Assembly: GCA_016180645.1 (NCBI GenBank)
Contig: JACPAV010000010.1
Span: 44,490 to 108,489 of the forward strand
DNA length: 64,000 nucleotides
From: Nitrospirota bacterium
GTDB lineage: Bacteria; JACPQY01
Reading direction: 5' to 3'
This document shows positions 8,799-17,575 of the stretch, in pieces. Under the pieces are notes generated by a model. That model was not told the DNA's origin. It was given only the letters and a program-made list of their open reading frames with translations, and searched no databases. The stretch's first letter is position 1, and each line of letters starts with the position of its first letter. The position numbers and the translations under genes were made by a program.

Positions 8799-9284
8799 AT
8801 GAAGCGGCTCCTGCTTGGGTTCACTCTCATCGAGCTCCTCGTCGTCATTGCGATCATCGGGGTGCTGTCTGCCATCGCCACTTCCTCGTATGTAGGCTAT
8901 CGTGCGCAGTCCAGAAATGTTGGTTGCAATGCCGATGCCATCAAGTTCGGCGTGGCGAATGAACAGTACTTCAGCTTGAACATGAAGTACATCCCTACTG
9001 TGGGTCAGTGCAATCTTCTGTGCACAAACTCATTCCTGGCCTCCAAGATCCAGGGCACGAGCTGCGCAATAACCTACGTTCCCGCCCCGGCGGCCAACCC
9101 CGCCACGTACACGGCAACCCTCTGGCATCCCAACGGAAATACAAAATACGGGATTTCATCAGGCTCCTCCAACATAACGGCAACGGCGTGTGGAGGCGCG
9201 AATTGCGGCGGAGCGGGCATATGTCCGAACCTCGCAGGGTGCTGCTGCCCAGGCCAACCCCCGGGCTGCCCCGCCTGCTATTAG
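8799..9284 (+). CDS. Type IV pilin-like protein, Cys-rich head
   Basis: A 161-residue prepilin with a short leader MKRLLLG and mature start FTLIELLVVIAIIGVLSAIA. The globular part contains many cysteines, including a terminal cluster (CGGANCGGAGICPNLAGCCC). ATG 8799 was chosen over upstream in-frame starts because it leaves the classic seven-residue leader. The head resembles that of the preceding atypical pilin (both have NSF near paired Cys and a late Cys cluster), suggesting duplication. Confidence 0.88.
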   Translation: MKRLLLGFTLIELLVVIAIIGVLSAIATSSYVGYRAQSRNVGCNADAIKFGVANEQYFSLNMKYIPTVGQCNLLCTNSFLASKIQGTSCAITYVPAPAANPATYTATLWHPNGNTKYGISSGSSNITATACGGANCGGAGICPNLAGCCCPGQPPGCPACY

Positions 9285-9393
9285 TCCAAGATCCGTCTTT
9301 TTTTTCAATACCACGGTTCCAAGCAACGAATGCTGTCCTCTGCCATCGTAACCTACTGTAATTCCATAAGTTCCTGGACCTTGCGAGACGGGC

Positions 9394-9409
9394 TGGCACG
9401 GTTCTTGTT
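9394..9409 (+). promoter_or_regulatory. Candidate sigma-54 promoter upstream of the pilV-like gene
   Basis: TGGCAC (9394-9399), five bases, TTGTT (9405-9409). This fits the -24/-12 consensus except that GC at -12 is GT. The predicted start near 9420 is about five bases before GTG 9425. The 140-bp gap 9285-9424 holds no gene; a run of T at about 9297-9305 has no clear stem before it. Confidence 0.4.
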
Positions 9410-9424
9410 ATCTCTCATGGCATT

Positions 9425-10129
9425 GTGAAGGTTGAGACTGTTCCTAATATCGGACCCAAGGGCGGTTTTTCGCTCGTCGAACTCCTCGTTTCCATGGTGA
9501 TCCTTGCCGTGGGCCTCACCGCCACGGCAACGGCGCTCCTTCGTATCCAGCAGAGCGTGCAGATTGCGTTCCATCAGTCTCAGGGCCTGCACATCCTCAA
9601 TGAATTGCTCATGCAGGTCTCTACCGTCAACTCTGCCAATAACCCCGGTATCGGTTTCTCGGTGACTCAGAACGTGCCGCTGGTGGACAATTTCTTCAAT
9701 AGGGCCGGTGCCGGTACGTTCACAACCAATCCCCGGATGGATGCAGGGAGCGGTGGCCTGACATGCACAAGCGCCAACACGACCGTCCAGAATTGCCTGT
9801 TCAAGTTCTTCAATACACAAACGAACCAGTCGGAGAATATCATCAATGGCAACAACGCACTCGGAACCTGCCCGGTCGGTGGGCCTATCAATACAACCTG
9901 TTATGACCCTGACCGGCTGGACCAAGACACCACCCGCTATAGGATTTCCTGGGCGATTACCAACAGGGCCGATAGCGCCGGCATCGGCGGCAATGTGCAG
10001 ACCTATAACGCTTGCGAAGGGGCTACTCCGGGGCAGAATATTCTCGCCCGGCAAGTGACGCTAACGGTGCAGTGGCAAGAGCGGGGGCAAACCTACACCA
10101 AGTCTCAACCGCTTTTCCTGGGCTGCTGA
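9425..10129 (+). CDS. Minor pilin, PilV-like
   Basis: A 234-residue prepilin-like protein with KGG|FSLVELLVSMVILAVGL, the PilV form of the class III signal (FSLVE, then MVILAVGL). The long head has scattered Cys residues. PilV-type minor pilins, with PilW and PilX, prime pilus assembly and sit at the tip. Start GTG 9425 is five bases after the transcription start predicted from a sigma-54-like box. The stop overlaps the next ATG (TGATG), so it is coupled to the PilW-like gene. Confidence 0.82.
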   Translation: MKVETVPNIGPKGGFSLVELLVSMVILAVGLTATATALLRIQQSVQIAFHQSQGLHILNELLMQVSTVNSANNPGIGFSVTQNVPLVDNFFNRAGAGTFTTNPRMDAGSGGLTCTSANTTVQNCLFKFFNTQTNQSENIINGNNALGTCPVGGPINTTCYDPDRLDQDTTRYRISWAITNRADSAGIGGNVQTYNACEGATPGQNILARQVTLTVQWQERGQTYTKSQPLFLGC

Positions 10130-10941
10130 TGGGAAACAACTTGAAGCAGGACCGCGAGCCACGGATGGGATTCACGCTCTTGGAACTCCTGGTGGTGATG
10201 GCCATTACGGGAATCATAGCGGCCGCCAGCATGGCCATGTTTGCCGCCTTCAACCGCACCTACCGGATGCAGGCCAACATTCGCCGCGCCCAGCAAACCA
10301 TGGCCATCGTGGGAAACCAGGTCATCGAGACCATCGCCAAGGCCAGTGGGGGGTTTCAGGGGTCGATGACGGTCGTAAATACGTCGAACTGTGGCGGCAA
10401 CCCCTGCAGGCGGATGGGATTCGAATACTCGGTCAGCAAGACGGCGGGGGAGATGGGGGTGGCCAACACCACTGCCCATGTGGTCCAAGCGAAGGGAACC
10501 GTGAACTTCGGCGCGCTGACGACTGGAACAGGCTATTGGTGCCTCGCAAGGACGGCGACCGGGAATTGGGCGGGAAATTGCAACATGGATGGGAATGGCA
10601 GTTGTCAGACGTCCGATCCCGCCGCAGATTACTTCTGCCGCGGCAACGGCAGGGTGGGAGGGGCGCCGCTCCCCTCCGGAACACTCCAGTTCCGGAATAT
10701 CCAATTCAATTGCTACACGAACGACAACCTTCCCGTCGCTTGCAATGCCGGCACGCCCAAGCGAATTGAGCTGGTCGTCCAGGCGAGGGTCTGCGTGGAA
10801 ACCGGCTGCGCCTCCGCTTTCGTCGCGCTTCCCACCCCATCCCCGGCCGGGAGCGGCTGGCTGGATCAAACGTGGGCGTCCTCGCAGGTTATCCTCAATG
10901 ATTTCCAAACCCCTGGCGGCGGGAACCGGAGGCCCTTCTGA
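10129..10941 (+). CDS. Minor pilin, PilW-like
   Basis: A 270-residue prepilin-like protein: leader MGNNLKQDREPRMG, then FTLLELLVVMAITGIIAAAS. The order PilV-like, PilW-like, PilX-like matches minor-pilin operons of other bacteria. ATG 10129 was chosen because it overlaps the upstream stop and gives a normal leader; the frame is open further upstream but inside pilV. The head contains several Cys pairs and a long beta-rich C-terminus. The stop overlaps the next ATG (TGATG). Confidence 0.82.
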   Translation: MGNNLKQDREPRMGFTLLELLVVMAITGIIAAASMAMFAAFNRTYRMQANIRRAQQTMAIVGNQVIETIAKASGGFQGSMTVVNTSNCGGNPCRRMGFEYSVSKTAGEMGVANTTAHVVQAKGTVNFGALTTGTGYWCLARTATGNWAGNCNMDGNGSCQTSDPAADYFCRGNGRVGGAPLPSGTLQFRNIQFNCYTNDNLPVACNAGTPKRIELVVQARVCVETGCASAFVALPTPSPAGSGWLDQTWASSQVILNDFQTPGGGNRRPF

Positions 10942-13900
10942 TGTCGGCGAGAGACACCCTCGGGAATCAGAAAGGCTTTGTACTCATCCTTGTGCTCATG
11001 ATGCTGGCCGTGACCACCGTCATGATGACCGCCGCCGGAGGGGAAGCCGTTCACTGGCACAAAACCATTAATGCAGAGCAGGACAAGATGTTCGGCAAGA
11101 GCAACCGGCTCTCCAAGATGGCCGCGATTTCCATGATCTATAGTCGCCTGATGGGGTCCCACAAGTATGCGAGTGGGGAAACGCAGACCGGATTTCAATC
11201 GGCGGTCAATTACATCCAAGGCAAGCCCAAGAGCGAGTATGCAAGTAACCTCGTTGCCAGCGGAAACGGTCAGACGTTCACCGATCTTACAGTCGGTGTC
11301 AATCTGAGCGGGACGACCAAGAACTTGGGGAATGGATTCCTGATCAAGTGCGACCAAGACGTCGAGAATTGGAGGAACTCGGAGGGGGGGAACGTGAGCG
11401 CATCCTACCGGGTCCGAAATTCAGTCGATATCCGGAAACCGGCCGACCCGACGCTTAATCCGGATCCGGATGCCGGGACCATCATGCGTACGCTGCTGGG
11501 AATAGGTCTCACCGTGGAGATCTGCCGCCAGGACGGGTGCAGCGAATCCTTGACCGCTCAATCCTGCGACGTCGTGTTCACCATGGCTTTCCTTTCCCCT
11601 TTCGATTACCCGATCTTTATCGAAGAAACATTGACATGGGGGTCGCCGGCGGGCGCCACGATCAGTTGGGGTGATTTCACGGTGGACCGCGGGATGGCCT
11701 ACTTCGGCGCAGGCGCCGAGGATCCGAACGATCTGATTGCTCTCGGGGAAGTGTTCCACACTCCCAAAGAAAAGGACAGAATCGCTTGCGATCCTGATAC
11801 AACTTCCAACTGCGTGTTCGACAACAACAGCGCCACCGTCCACGGCGGGGACTGGCCCCGTGTTCTCAACGGGTCTCAGGAGCACGACATCGACAACCAC
11901 GTGATGAAGATTCCCTTCCCGGAAGCCTGCAAGAAACCGCCCGACAGCGTCGGCTCCATCGGTAAGGAATGCTACAAGCCTTTTACCGACCTGATGAATT
12001 GCATCGATAACTGCAAGAACCCTCCCGGTTGCGGGACCCGGTTCGACAACGGCGGAATCGACGGGATGATTTCCTGCAAATGGGACGACAACAGTAACGG
12101 GACGATCGAATACAGCGAGCCTTACACGGACGATACGACGGTGGCTTCCATCGGCGCCGGCTGGGCGTGGACCGCCGCCCTTCCCACCTTCAATGGCAAC
12201 GTCTCCGACTCCAATGCGGGCTCCGTGCCCAACATCAGTCTCGGGTGCTCGTCCAACACGACTTGGGCGACGATTTTCGATCCGCTCTGCCTGACGGGCG
12301 ACGGCGTTATCAGCGGGAGCAACACGATCCAAAACTTGATCATCAACGGCAACTTGGACGTGACGGGCAGCGCGAACCCCTGCACCTGCCCGATCCTCGG
12401 GACCACCACGTGCAACGGTCAGTGCAAGTGCAACCCCTGCTCAAGCTGCAACGGTTCGTGCGGCCTCGCCGACCTCTTCGGAACCGGCTGCAACCTGACC
12501 AATCCGACGTGTTGTATCCCGTGCATCCCCGGCTGCATCCGGGATGTCCACTGTGGTTACAATGTAGGGGGCACCGTGGTGGTGAAGGGCAACGCGCGGT
12601 TCCGGAACCATTTCAAGTTGAACCCGGGCAGCCGGCTCTACGTTTTGGGAAATCTCGAAGTGTACGACGCGAACCTTTCAGATGAGATCCGCCTCTGCAC
12701 GATTCTGCCATGCTTGGAAGGGCAGCTCATGTCCCTGGGCGTGGGGAAATACGACTTCCATGTTTGGACCAAGGAAAATAGCATGATCTATGTGCGGGGG
12801 GATGCCTTCATCAAGGGCGCCGATGTTGGCCCGCTGACGGAAGCGACCCTCATGGGCTATCAACTGATCTGCTCGATCCTCAATCCGATCCTCGGCCTGT
12901 TCGGGATTTCGTGTCCGACCTCGTCGCCCTATATGCTCCTCGGCCCGAGGCCCAATTTCGGGGGAGAAACCAACCTGGCGAACACGATCAAGGATGATTC
13001 GCTCATCTTGGTGCGCGGGCTAACCCCCACCGTGCGCGACACCAACGCCAATGGCAACCTGGCGGATGAGAACCCCCAGACTCCGGAGGGGAATAATCTT
13101 GGAGATCCGGGTATCTGGGCCCCCAACAACTTCACACCGGCCAACTCCGCCTGGCACTCCGTCGGCCATTACAAGTGGAAGACACGGGACCTGCATGATC
13201 TGGTCCTCAAGGCCGGCGGGCGGACCAGGATGGACCTTCACCCCGGAAGAGTCTCCGATGCATCCGTGGCCTACAACAATAACACCCTGGCCGCACGGGG
13301 AGACCTCTGTTGCCACGCCCCATGCAGCAAAGGGTCGGGGACCACCGATCCCATCGATTTTGCGCTGGACATCAGCGAATCGAGGAAGCAGGCGATTCAA
13401 ATGACTCCCATCGGATCGCACGTGCACCGGCACGCCTTTGACAGCAATGCGGCCAACACCAGTGACAACGATTCCAACATGTGCGCGGCTTTGTCGTTCC
13501 CCGCGGCCCCCAACAACTGCCTGGCCTGGCAGCAGGACCACGAAGCCGAACAGTATTTCGGCCAACCGAATAACAACAACTTCACGTACTGGAACGGTGG
13601 TGGCTGGGCCGCCTCGGCGCCGATCGGAGGCGGTTGCTCAACGAATACGCTTAACGCCAATTACTGGGGTTACTCCCAGCCGGTGTTCAAAGGTCACGCC
13701 GATCTCGAACTGTGGTCCTACGGAAGCCCCTGCATCATCGGTCTCCCATACCAGAACATGGCCGTGTACGGCACGATTTTCTCCATGGGAAGCATCGCCA
13801 CCAACCAGACCTTGGTGGGGCTGGGAAACATGGTGTCCATGGGCCCGCAAGTTTACCCGGAGCACATGAGCTCCATGCTGGTGAATGACAACAATGTGTG

Positions 13901-14402
13901 CGACGACGGTTACAGTTTTGCGAAAGACAAGGACCACAGCCTGATCGTGGTGGCCGGCGGCGACCTGTTTACCGCCCAAGGGTTGGGCATGGAGAGCTTC
14001 GTGTGCAGTGGAGTTGATTTCAACTCCATTTGCGCCTTCCTCCTGAACATCGGTTGCTTCAACACCGGCATGTTCGACGGCAAGGCCAACTACGGCGTGA
14101 TCTATTCCAACGGGAAGGCCGGGTACGAAGAATCTTCGATCTTCAACGCCAATGCGATCCGGTCGAACGGAAACCTGATGGTTCGGCATATGGTCTCTCC
14201 CACCGACGTGTTCGACAGCCTTGAGGGATTCTGCAATTTCTTCGGGTTCAGTTGCACCGTCTACAACGAGCCGTGCATCAAGATCAACGAACAGCTCTGC
14301 GGCGGCGCGGACTGCCGGTACGACGAGAAGCTCCAGCAGTTGGGATTCCCGATCCAACAACTCGTTCAACTCGTTCAAGTCATCTCGAATTCGCCCCTAT
14401 AG
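10941..14402 (+). CDS. Very large PilX-like surface protein with EF-hand-type loops and a Cys-rich module
   Basis: 1153 residues. The N-terminus QKGFVLILVLMMLAVTTVMM is a PilX-type class III signal/hydrophobic helix without Glu at +5; ordinary PilX is only about 150-200 residues. Visible modules: a perfect EF-hand-like loop DDNSNGTIEYSE (residues 382-393) and a second looser one (DTNANGNLADEN, about 699-710); a segment at about 480-538 with roughly 17 Cys; and a beta-repeat region (LIINGNLDV, VVVKGNARF, LYVLGNLEV) like a right-handed beta helix. These suggest a calcium-stabilised, disulfide-rich tip adhesin analogous to PilY1, fused to a PilX-like anchor. I know no exact family. Confidence 0.72.
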   Translation: MSARDTLGNQKGFVLILVLMMLAVTTVMMTAAGGEAVHWHKTINAEQDKMFGKSNRLSKMAAISMIYSRLMGSHKYASGETQTGFQSAVNYIQGKPKSEYASNLVASGNGQTFTDLTVGVNLSGTTKNLGNGFLIKCDQDVENWRNSEGGNVSASYRVRNSVDIRKPADPTLNPDPDAGTIMRTLLGIGLTVEICRQDGCSESLTAQSCDVVFTMAFLSPFDYPIFIEETLTWGSPAGATISWGDFTVDRGMAYFGAGAEDPNDLIALGEVFHTPKEKDRIACDPDTTSNCVFDNNSATVHGGDWPRVLNGSQEHDIDNHVMKIPFPEACKKPPDSVGSIGKECYKPFTDLMNCIDNCKNPPGCGTRFDNGGIDGMISCKWDDNSNGTIEYSEPYTDDTTVASIGAGWAWTAALPTFNGNVSDSNAGSVPNISLGCSSNTTWATIFDPLCLTGDGVISGSNTIQNLIINGNLDVTGSANPCTCPILGTTTCNGQCKCNPCSSCNGSCGLADLFGTGCNLTNPTCCIPCIPGCIRDVHCGYNVGGTVVVKGNARFRNHFKLNPGSRLYVLGNLEVYDANLSDEIRLCTILPCLEGQLMSLGVGKYDFHVWTKENSMIYVRGDAFIKGADVGPLTEATLMGYQLICSILNPILGLFGISCPTSSPYMLLGPRPNFGGETNLANTIKDDSLILVRGLTPTVRDTNANGNLADENPQTPEGNNLGDPGIWAPNNFTPANSAWHSVGHYKWKTRDLHDLVLKAGGRTRMDLHPGRVSDASVAYNNNTLAARGDLCCHAPCSKGSGTTDPIDFALDISESRKQAIQMTPIGSHVHRHAFDSNAANTSDNDSNMCAALSFPAAPNNCLAWQQDHEAEQYFGQPNNNNFTYWNGGGWAASAPIGGGCSTNTLNANYWGYSQPVFKGHADLELWSYGSPCIIGLPYQNMAVYGTIFSMGSIATNQTLVGLGNMVSMGPQVYPEHMSSMLVNDNNVCDDGYSFAKDKDHSLIVVAGGDLFTAQGLGMESFVCSGVDFNSICAFLLNIGCFNTGMFDGKANYGVIYSNGKAGYEESSIFNANAIRSNGNLMVRHMVSPTDVFDSLEGFCNFFGFSCTVYNEPCIKINEQLCGGADCRYDEKLQQLGFPIQQLVQLVQVISNSPL

Positions 14403-14406
14403 AAGT

Positions 14407-14970
14407 TTGAAACGCAGCCGTCTGATTCTGGGGGTGGTCGCGGCCGCGGTGGTGGTCGCCATCGGCATCTATCTCGCCCAGCGGGCCGTTCGCGAAAGGG
14501 GGGAAGCGCCGCCGGTGGCCCAAGCTCCCGCGAAGCCGGCAGGGGAGCCGTCGGCCGTCCCGCCGATGACCCCCATCCCGACGCCGCCTAGACTCCCCGC
14601 GGGCGGAGGAGAGGCAGTGAAAAAACTCATGGAGCGCCCCTTCCCGGAGAATCTGGATCAGGCGTCTCGGGACGTGGAGAGAGACATCCGGGAGGCGTAC
14701 AAGCAGACGACCGGAATGCTGCCGCAGCAGGTGGCCGCCTCCATGGGCGAGAGGGACCCGGAATCACGCCGAAAGATGCTGGAGACATGCAAAGAACTGG
14801 AACGGCAAAATCGGGAAGTCCCACAGCGATACGCCGATTCCCTGGCAGAGTGGAAGCGGATGGAGAAGACTGCGCCGGAGGAAGCCCAGAAGGCCAAGGG
14901 CGGACTCTACATGAGTCTCTATCTGAATCGGCTGAACCATGAATACTGCAAGGGGATTCTCAGGCAATAG
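14407..14970 (+). CDS. Membrane-anchored hypothetical protein with Pro-rich linker
   Basis: About 187 residues starting at TTG 14407, four bases after the PilX-like stop. One N-terminal hydrophobic segment (LILGVVAAAVVVAIGIYLA) is followed by a Pro/Ala-rich stretch and a charged helical domain with two Cys (ETCKELERQNRE ... EYCKGIL). The frame is open upstream, but that part only shadows the PilX-like gene. It shares its layout (single anchor, Pro-rich linker, helical domain) with 16804-17559 on the other side of the DUF2723 gene. Function not recognised. Confidence 0.65.
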   Translation: MKRSRLILGVVAAAVVVAIGIYLAQRAVRERGEAPPVAQAPAKPAGEPSAVPPMTPIPTPPRLPAGGGEAVKKLMERPFPENLDQASRDVERDIREAYKQTTGMLPQQVAASMGERDPESRRKMLETCKELERQNREVPQRYADSLAEWKRMEKTAPEEAQKAKGGLYMSLYLNRLNHEYCKGILRQ

Positions 14971-16807
14971 AGCCGTTGGAGGTTTCTGCGCGGCTGCCTA
15001 CGGGGTGTACTTGGTCCTGCTGCACCCCGATGTGGATTGGGGCGATTCGGGTGAGTTGATATCCGCCGCGCATCTCCTGGCGCCGGCGCACTTCCTGGGC
15101 TATCCCCTCTATGTGATCCCCGCCAAGTTCTTTGCGCTCATGCCCCTGGGCTCCGCGGCCCTCCGTGTCAGCTGGTTTTCGGCACTCCTGGGAACCGCCA
15201 CCTTGGGGGTGCTGATGATGGCGCTGATGCGATCGATCGGAAATCGAGAGTCCGGCTTGGCCGGGCGGATGAAACCGATGGTGCTCTGGGCGGTGGTCGG
15301 CCTGCTGGCGGCCGTGGGTCTCTCCCATGCCTTCATGGGCCAATCAATCCAGGCGGAGAACACACTGCCTGCCTTGCTCCTCTTGGCCTTGGGCCTCTGG
15401 TGCCTGCATGGGTCTGCCGGCGCCCACAGAGTGGGTTACGCCGTTTTCTCGTTCCTGGCCGCGTACCACCCGGCGCTCCTCCCCATTTCGCTCCTGGGCG
15501 GAGGCGTTCTGGCGTCCGGTTTCCCCAATGGCCGGCGACTCAGGGAGTTCGGCTTGTACATGGCCGTTCAAGCGGCCGCCATGAGCGTGAATCTGTTCCT
15601 CCTCGTCCGGTCCCAAGCCTCCGTGCCGCTCTCCTATGCCTTCGCGCGAACTCCCGCCGATTGGCTCTCTACTCTCCAGACCGGTTTTCGGAAATACTAC
15701 GGCTCGGACCTTGTCCCCGTCCTGGCGGTCGATCGCGCCTCGGACTCCATCCAGGTCTTCCTCCCGCAGTTCGCCGCTGTGGTCACACCGCTGGCGCTCT
15801 ACGGACTCTATCGATTGATTCGTCGCTATTTTCGACTCTCCGCCCTGATGATTCCCATGCTCATTCTTTTTTCCGCGTTGGCGCTTCTCAATCCTTCCCA
15901 AGAACGCGAGGGGTACTCGCTGCTGATCGTCGTGGCGCTCCTGTGGCTGACGGGAGCGGGGCTGGTGGGAATCGCCTCCCTCCGGTGGAGACGTCCGGCC
16001 CTCGCCGCCGTACTGCTCATCGGGGCGGGCGGCTGGCTCGCAGCCGCCTTCAACGTGTACGATCTTGCGAGAAAGGGAGTCTCCCAGAGTGAGATCGCCC
16101 GGCGGCTGGGGGAGGAGATTCTTGCGGAACTGGAAGGACGCGCCCTGTATGTCGCCGCAAATGAAAGGCTCGCCCTCGTGACGGAGTACATCCAGTTTGT
16201 CGAATTGCGCCGGCCGGACGTGGTGCTGGCCTATCTCCCGATGTTTTTCACCGAGGGCGGGGCCCGACGGGTGGAGGAGCGGCACCCGGATCTCCTGCCG
16301 CCTTTGGTCCGCCTTCCGGCGGGCCAGTTCTCCTGCGCCCTTCCCCTGTGGGACGTATACGTCTCGCAGCTCGTCGCCCGAAATATCGCTCGATTTCCCA
16401 TTTACACGGAGACCCATGCCGCATGGAGCTTCCCATCGCAGGTGGACGCACGGACGATGTCTGCATTCGTGAGGACGGGGGTTCGTGATTTCCGGGAGTA
16501 CATCTACCTGGCGGCGGACGGTCTGACGGAGCAAAACCTTCCTTATCGATTCCTCCCCTCCAACCCAGTCGGAGGAAAGGAGTTTTCCAGGCGCGGGTTC
16601 CTGTACGCTTTTGGCGGGCCGGTGGCGCCGATTACGAAACGGAAGCTGCTTCGGATTTGGGAGACCGACCGCACCACACCCATCGACGAAGAGGTCTTGA
16701 CTCAGACGCTCTACCAGTGGGCCGCCTATGACTTTGCCAAGGGGCGTTTGAGGGAGGCGGTGGACGGCTATCGCCTGGCGGGCTCCTCCTATCGAAGGAC
16801 CACTTGA
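14939..16807 (+). CDS. DUF2723-family membrane protein (TMEM260-like, putative protein O-glycosyltransferase)
   Basis: A 622-residue polytopic membrane protein. The segment DSGELISAAHLLAPAHFLGYPLYV is close to the DUF2723 signature D-S-G-E-L...H-P-P-G-Y-P-L-Y (here FLGYP). Human TMEM260, of this family, is a protein O-mannosyltransferase with a GT-C fold, so glycosyl transfer from a lipid carrier to an exported protein is a reasonable hypothesis. A soluble C-terminal part follows the last hydrophobic segments. ATG 14939 overlaps the preceding gene by 32 bases. It lies directly between the pilin operon and the GT-C paralogues. Confidence 0.8.
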   Translation: MNTARGFSGNRAVGGFCAAAYGVYLVLLHPDVDWGDSGELISAAHLLAPAHFLGYPLYVIPAKFFALMPLGSAALRVSWFSALLGTATLGVLMMALMRSIGNRESGLAGRMKPMVLWAVVGLLAAVGLSHAFMGQSIQAENTLPALLLLALGLWCLHGSAGAHRVGYAVFSFLAAYHPALLPISLLGGGVLASGFPNGRRLREFGLYMAVQAAAMSVNLFLLVRSQASVPLSYAFARTPADWLSTLQTGFRKYYGSDLVPVLAVDRASDSIQVFLPQFAAVVTPLALYGLYRLIRRYFRLSALMIPMLILFSALALLNPSQEREGYSLLIVVALLWLTGAGLVGIASLRWRRPALAAVLLIGAGGWLAAAFNVYDLARKGVSQSEIARRLGEEILAELEGRALYVAANERLALVTEYIQFVELRRPDVVLAYLPMFFTEGGARRVEERHPDLLPPLVRLPAGQFSCALPLWDVYVSQLVARNIARFPIYTETHAAWSFPSQVDARTMSAFVRTGVRDFREYIYLAADGLTEQNLPYRFLPSNPVGGKEFSRRGFLYAFGGPVAPITKRKLLRIWETDRTTPIDEEVLTQTLYQWAAYDFAKGRLREAVDGYRLAGSSYRRTT

Positions 16808-17559
16808 AAGGCTACCGTACCCTCGTCCTGCTCATAGTGCTCACCACCGTGGTCCTCATCGCGGCGGTGGCCCTCGGCATCCGGTCCCGAAGGGCGCTGC
16901 AGTCACTTCTCCCGGCAGCCACCCCTTCAATTCCGGCGGAAGCCCCCCGTCTGCCCAGTGCGCGGGCGCCCTCGGCTTCAACCCCTCAGGCGGATTCGAC
17001 CCGGCGGACCTGGCCCGTGAGTGAGCCGGAGCCCGAGGGGCGAACGCAGGCGCCCGTCCCCGCGGAAGGCCCGGCCCCGGGGTCGGCCCCTCGCTGGGTC
17101 GTTCCGGGCCCCCCGGCCCCCTTCAGTCTCCCCACGGTGGACTGGGAGGCGCTCATGAACTTTATCGAACGCAGGATCGGCGAAACGGACCTGCGCTCCA
17201 TGCCGCCGCCCGAACCCACGGATGCGGCACTGACGCAGCTCGGGGGACGCCTTGAAGCCGTGGCCAAGAAGGTGGTGGATTCGGACACGGGTCGGGACTT
17301 GGTTGAGTATTACAAGAGCCTGGTCACCCTCGGCAGCATGCCGAGGGCATCCAATTTCACGGCCACCTTGAAAAAATCTCATGAAAAGTTCTTGGAGGAG
17401 GAGGCGGGTAACTACATCAATGTCTCCCAGTACTACAAGCAGATCGGCAAGAACATCGGGCCGGATTGGGAAAGACTCAAAGAGGCCAAGCTGAAGCTCT
17501 GGGTGAACGCCTACGTCCATCTGCTGGCCGCGGACCTCGCGGCTTCACAAGGACAGTAA
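16804..17559 (+). CDS. Membrane-anchored Pro-rich hypothetical protein
   Basis: 251 residues: one N-terminal hydrophobic helix (LVLLIVLTTVVLIAAVALG), then about 90 residues dominated by Pro, Ala, Ser and Glu, then a helical globular domain. TTG 16804 overlaps the DUF2723 stop. No known domain was recognised. The same architecture at 14407-14970 suggests the two could be periplasmic partners of the membrane enzyme encoded between them. Confidence 0.65.
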   Translation: MKGYRTLVLLIVLTTVVLIAAVALGIRSRRALQSLLPAATPSIPAEAPRLPSARAPSASTPQADSTRRTWPVSEPEPEGRTQAPVPAEGPAPGSAPRWVVPGPPAPFSLPTVDWEALMNFIERRIGETDLRSMPPPEPTDAALTQLGGRLEAVAKKVVDSDTGRDLVEYYKSLVTLGSMPRASNFTATLKKSHEKFLEEEAGNYINVSQYYKQIGKNIGPDWERLKEAKLKLWVNAYVHLLAADLAASQGQ

Positions 17560-17575
17560 TCCTCTCCCGGGTACC

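Noticed and set aside
9285-9310. Rho-independent terminator at the T-run after the third pilin gene
   Set aside because: Eight T residues are present but no convincing stem directly precedes them.
14221-14406. N-terminal extension of the anchored protein gene into the PilX-like gene
   Set aside because: The extra residues are Ser/Arg-rich shadow sequence; TTG 14407 directly precedes a normal membrane anchor.
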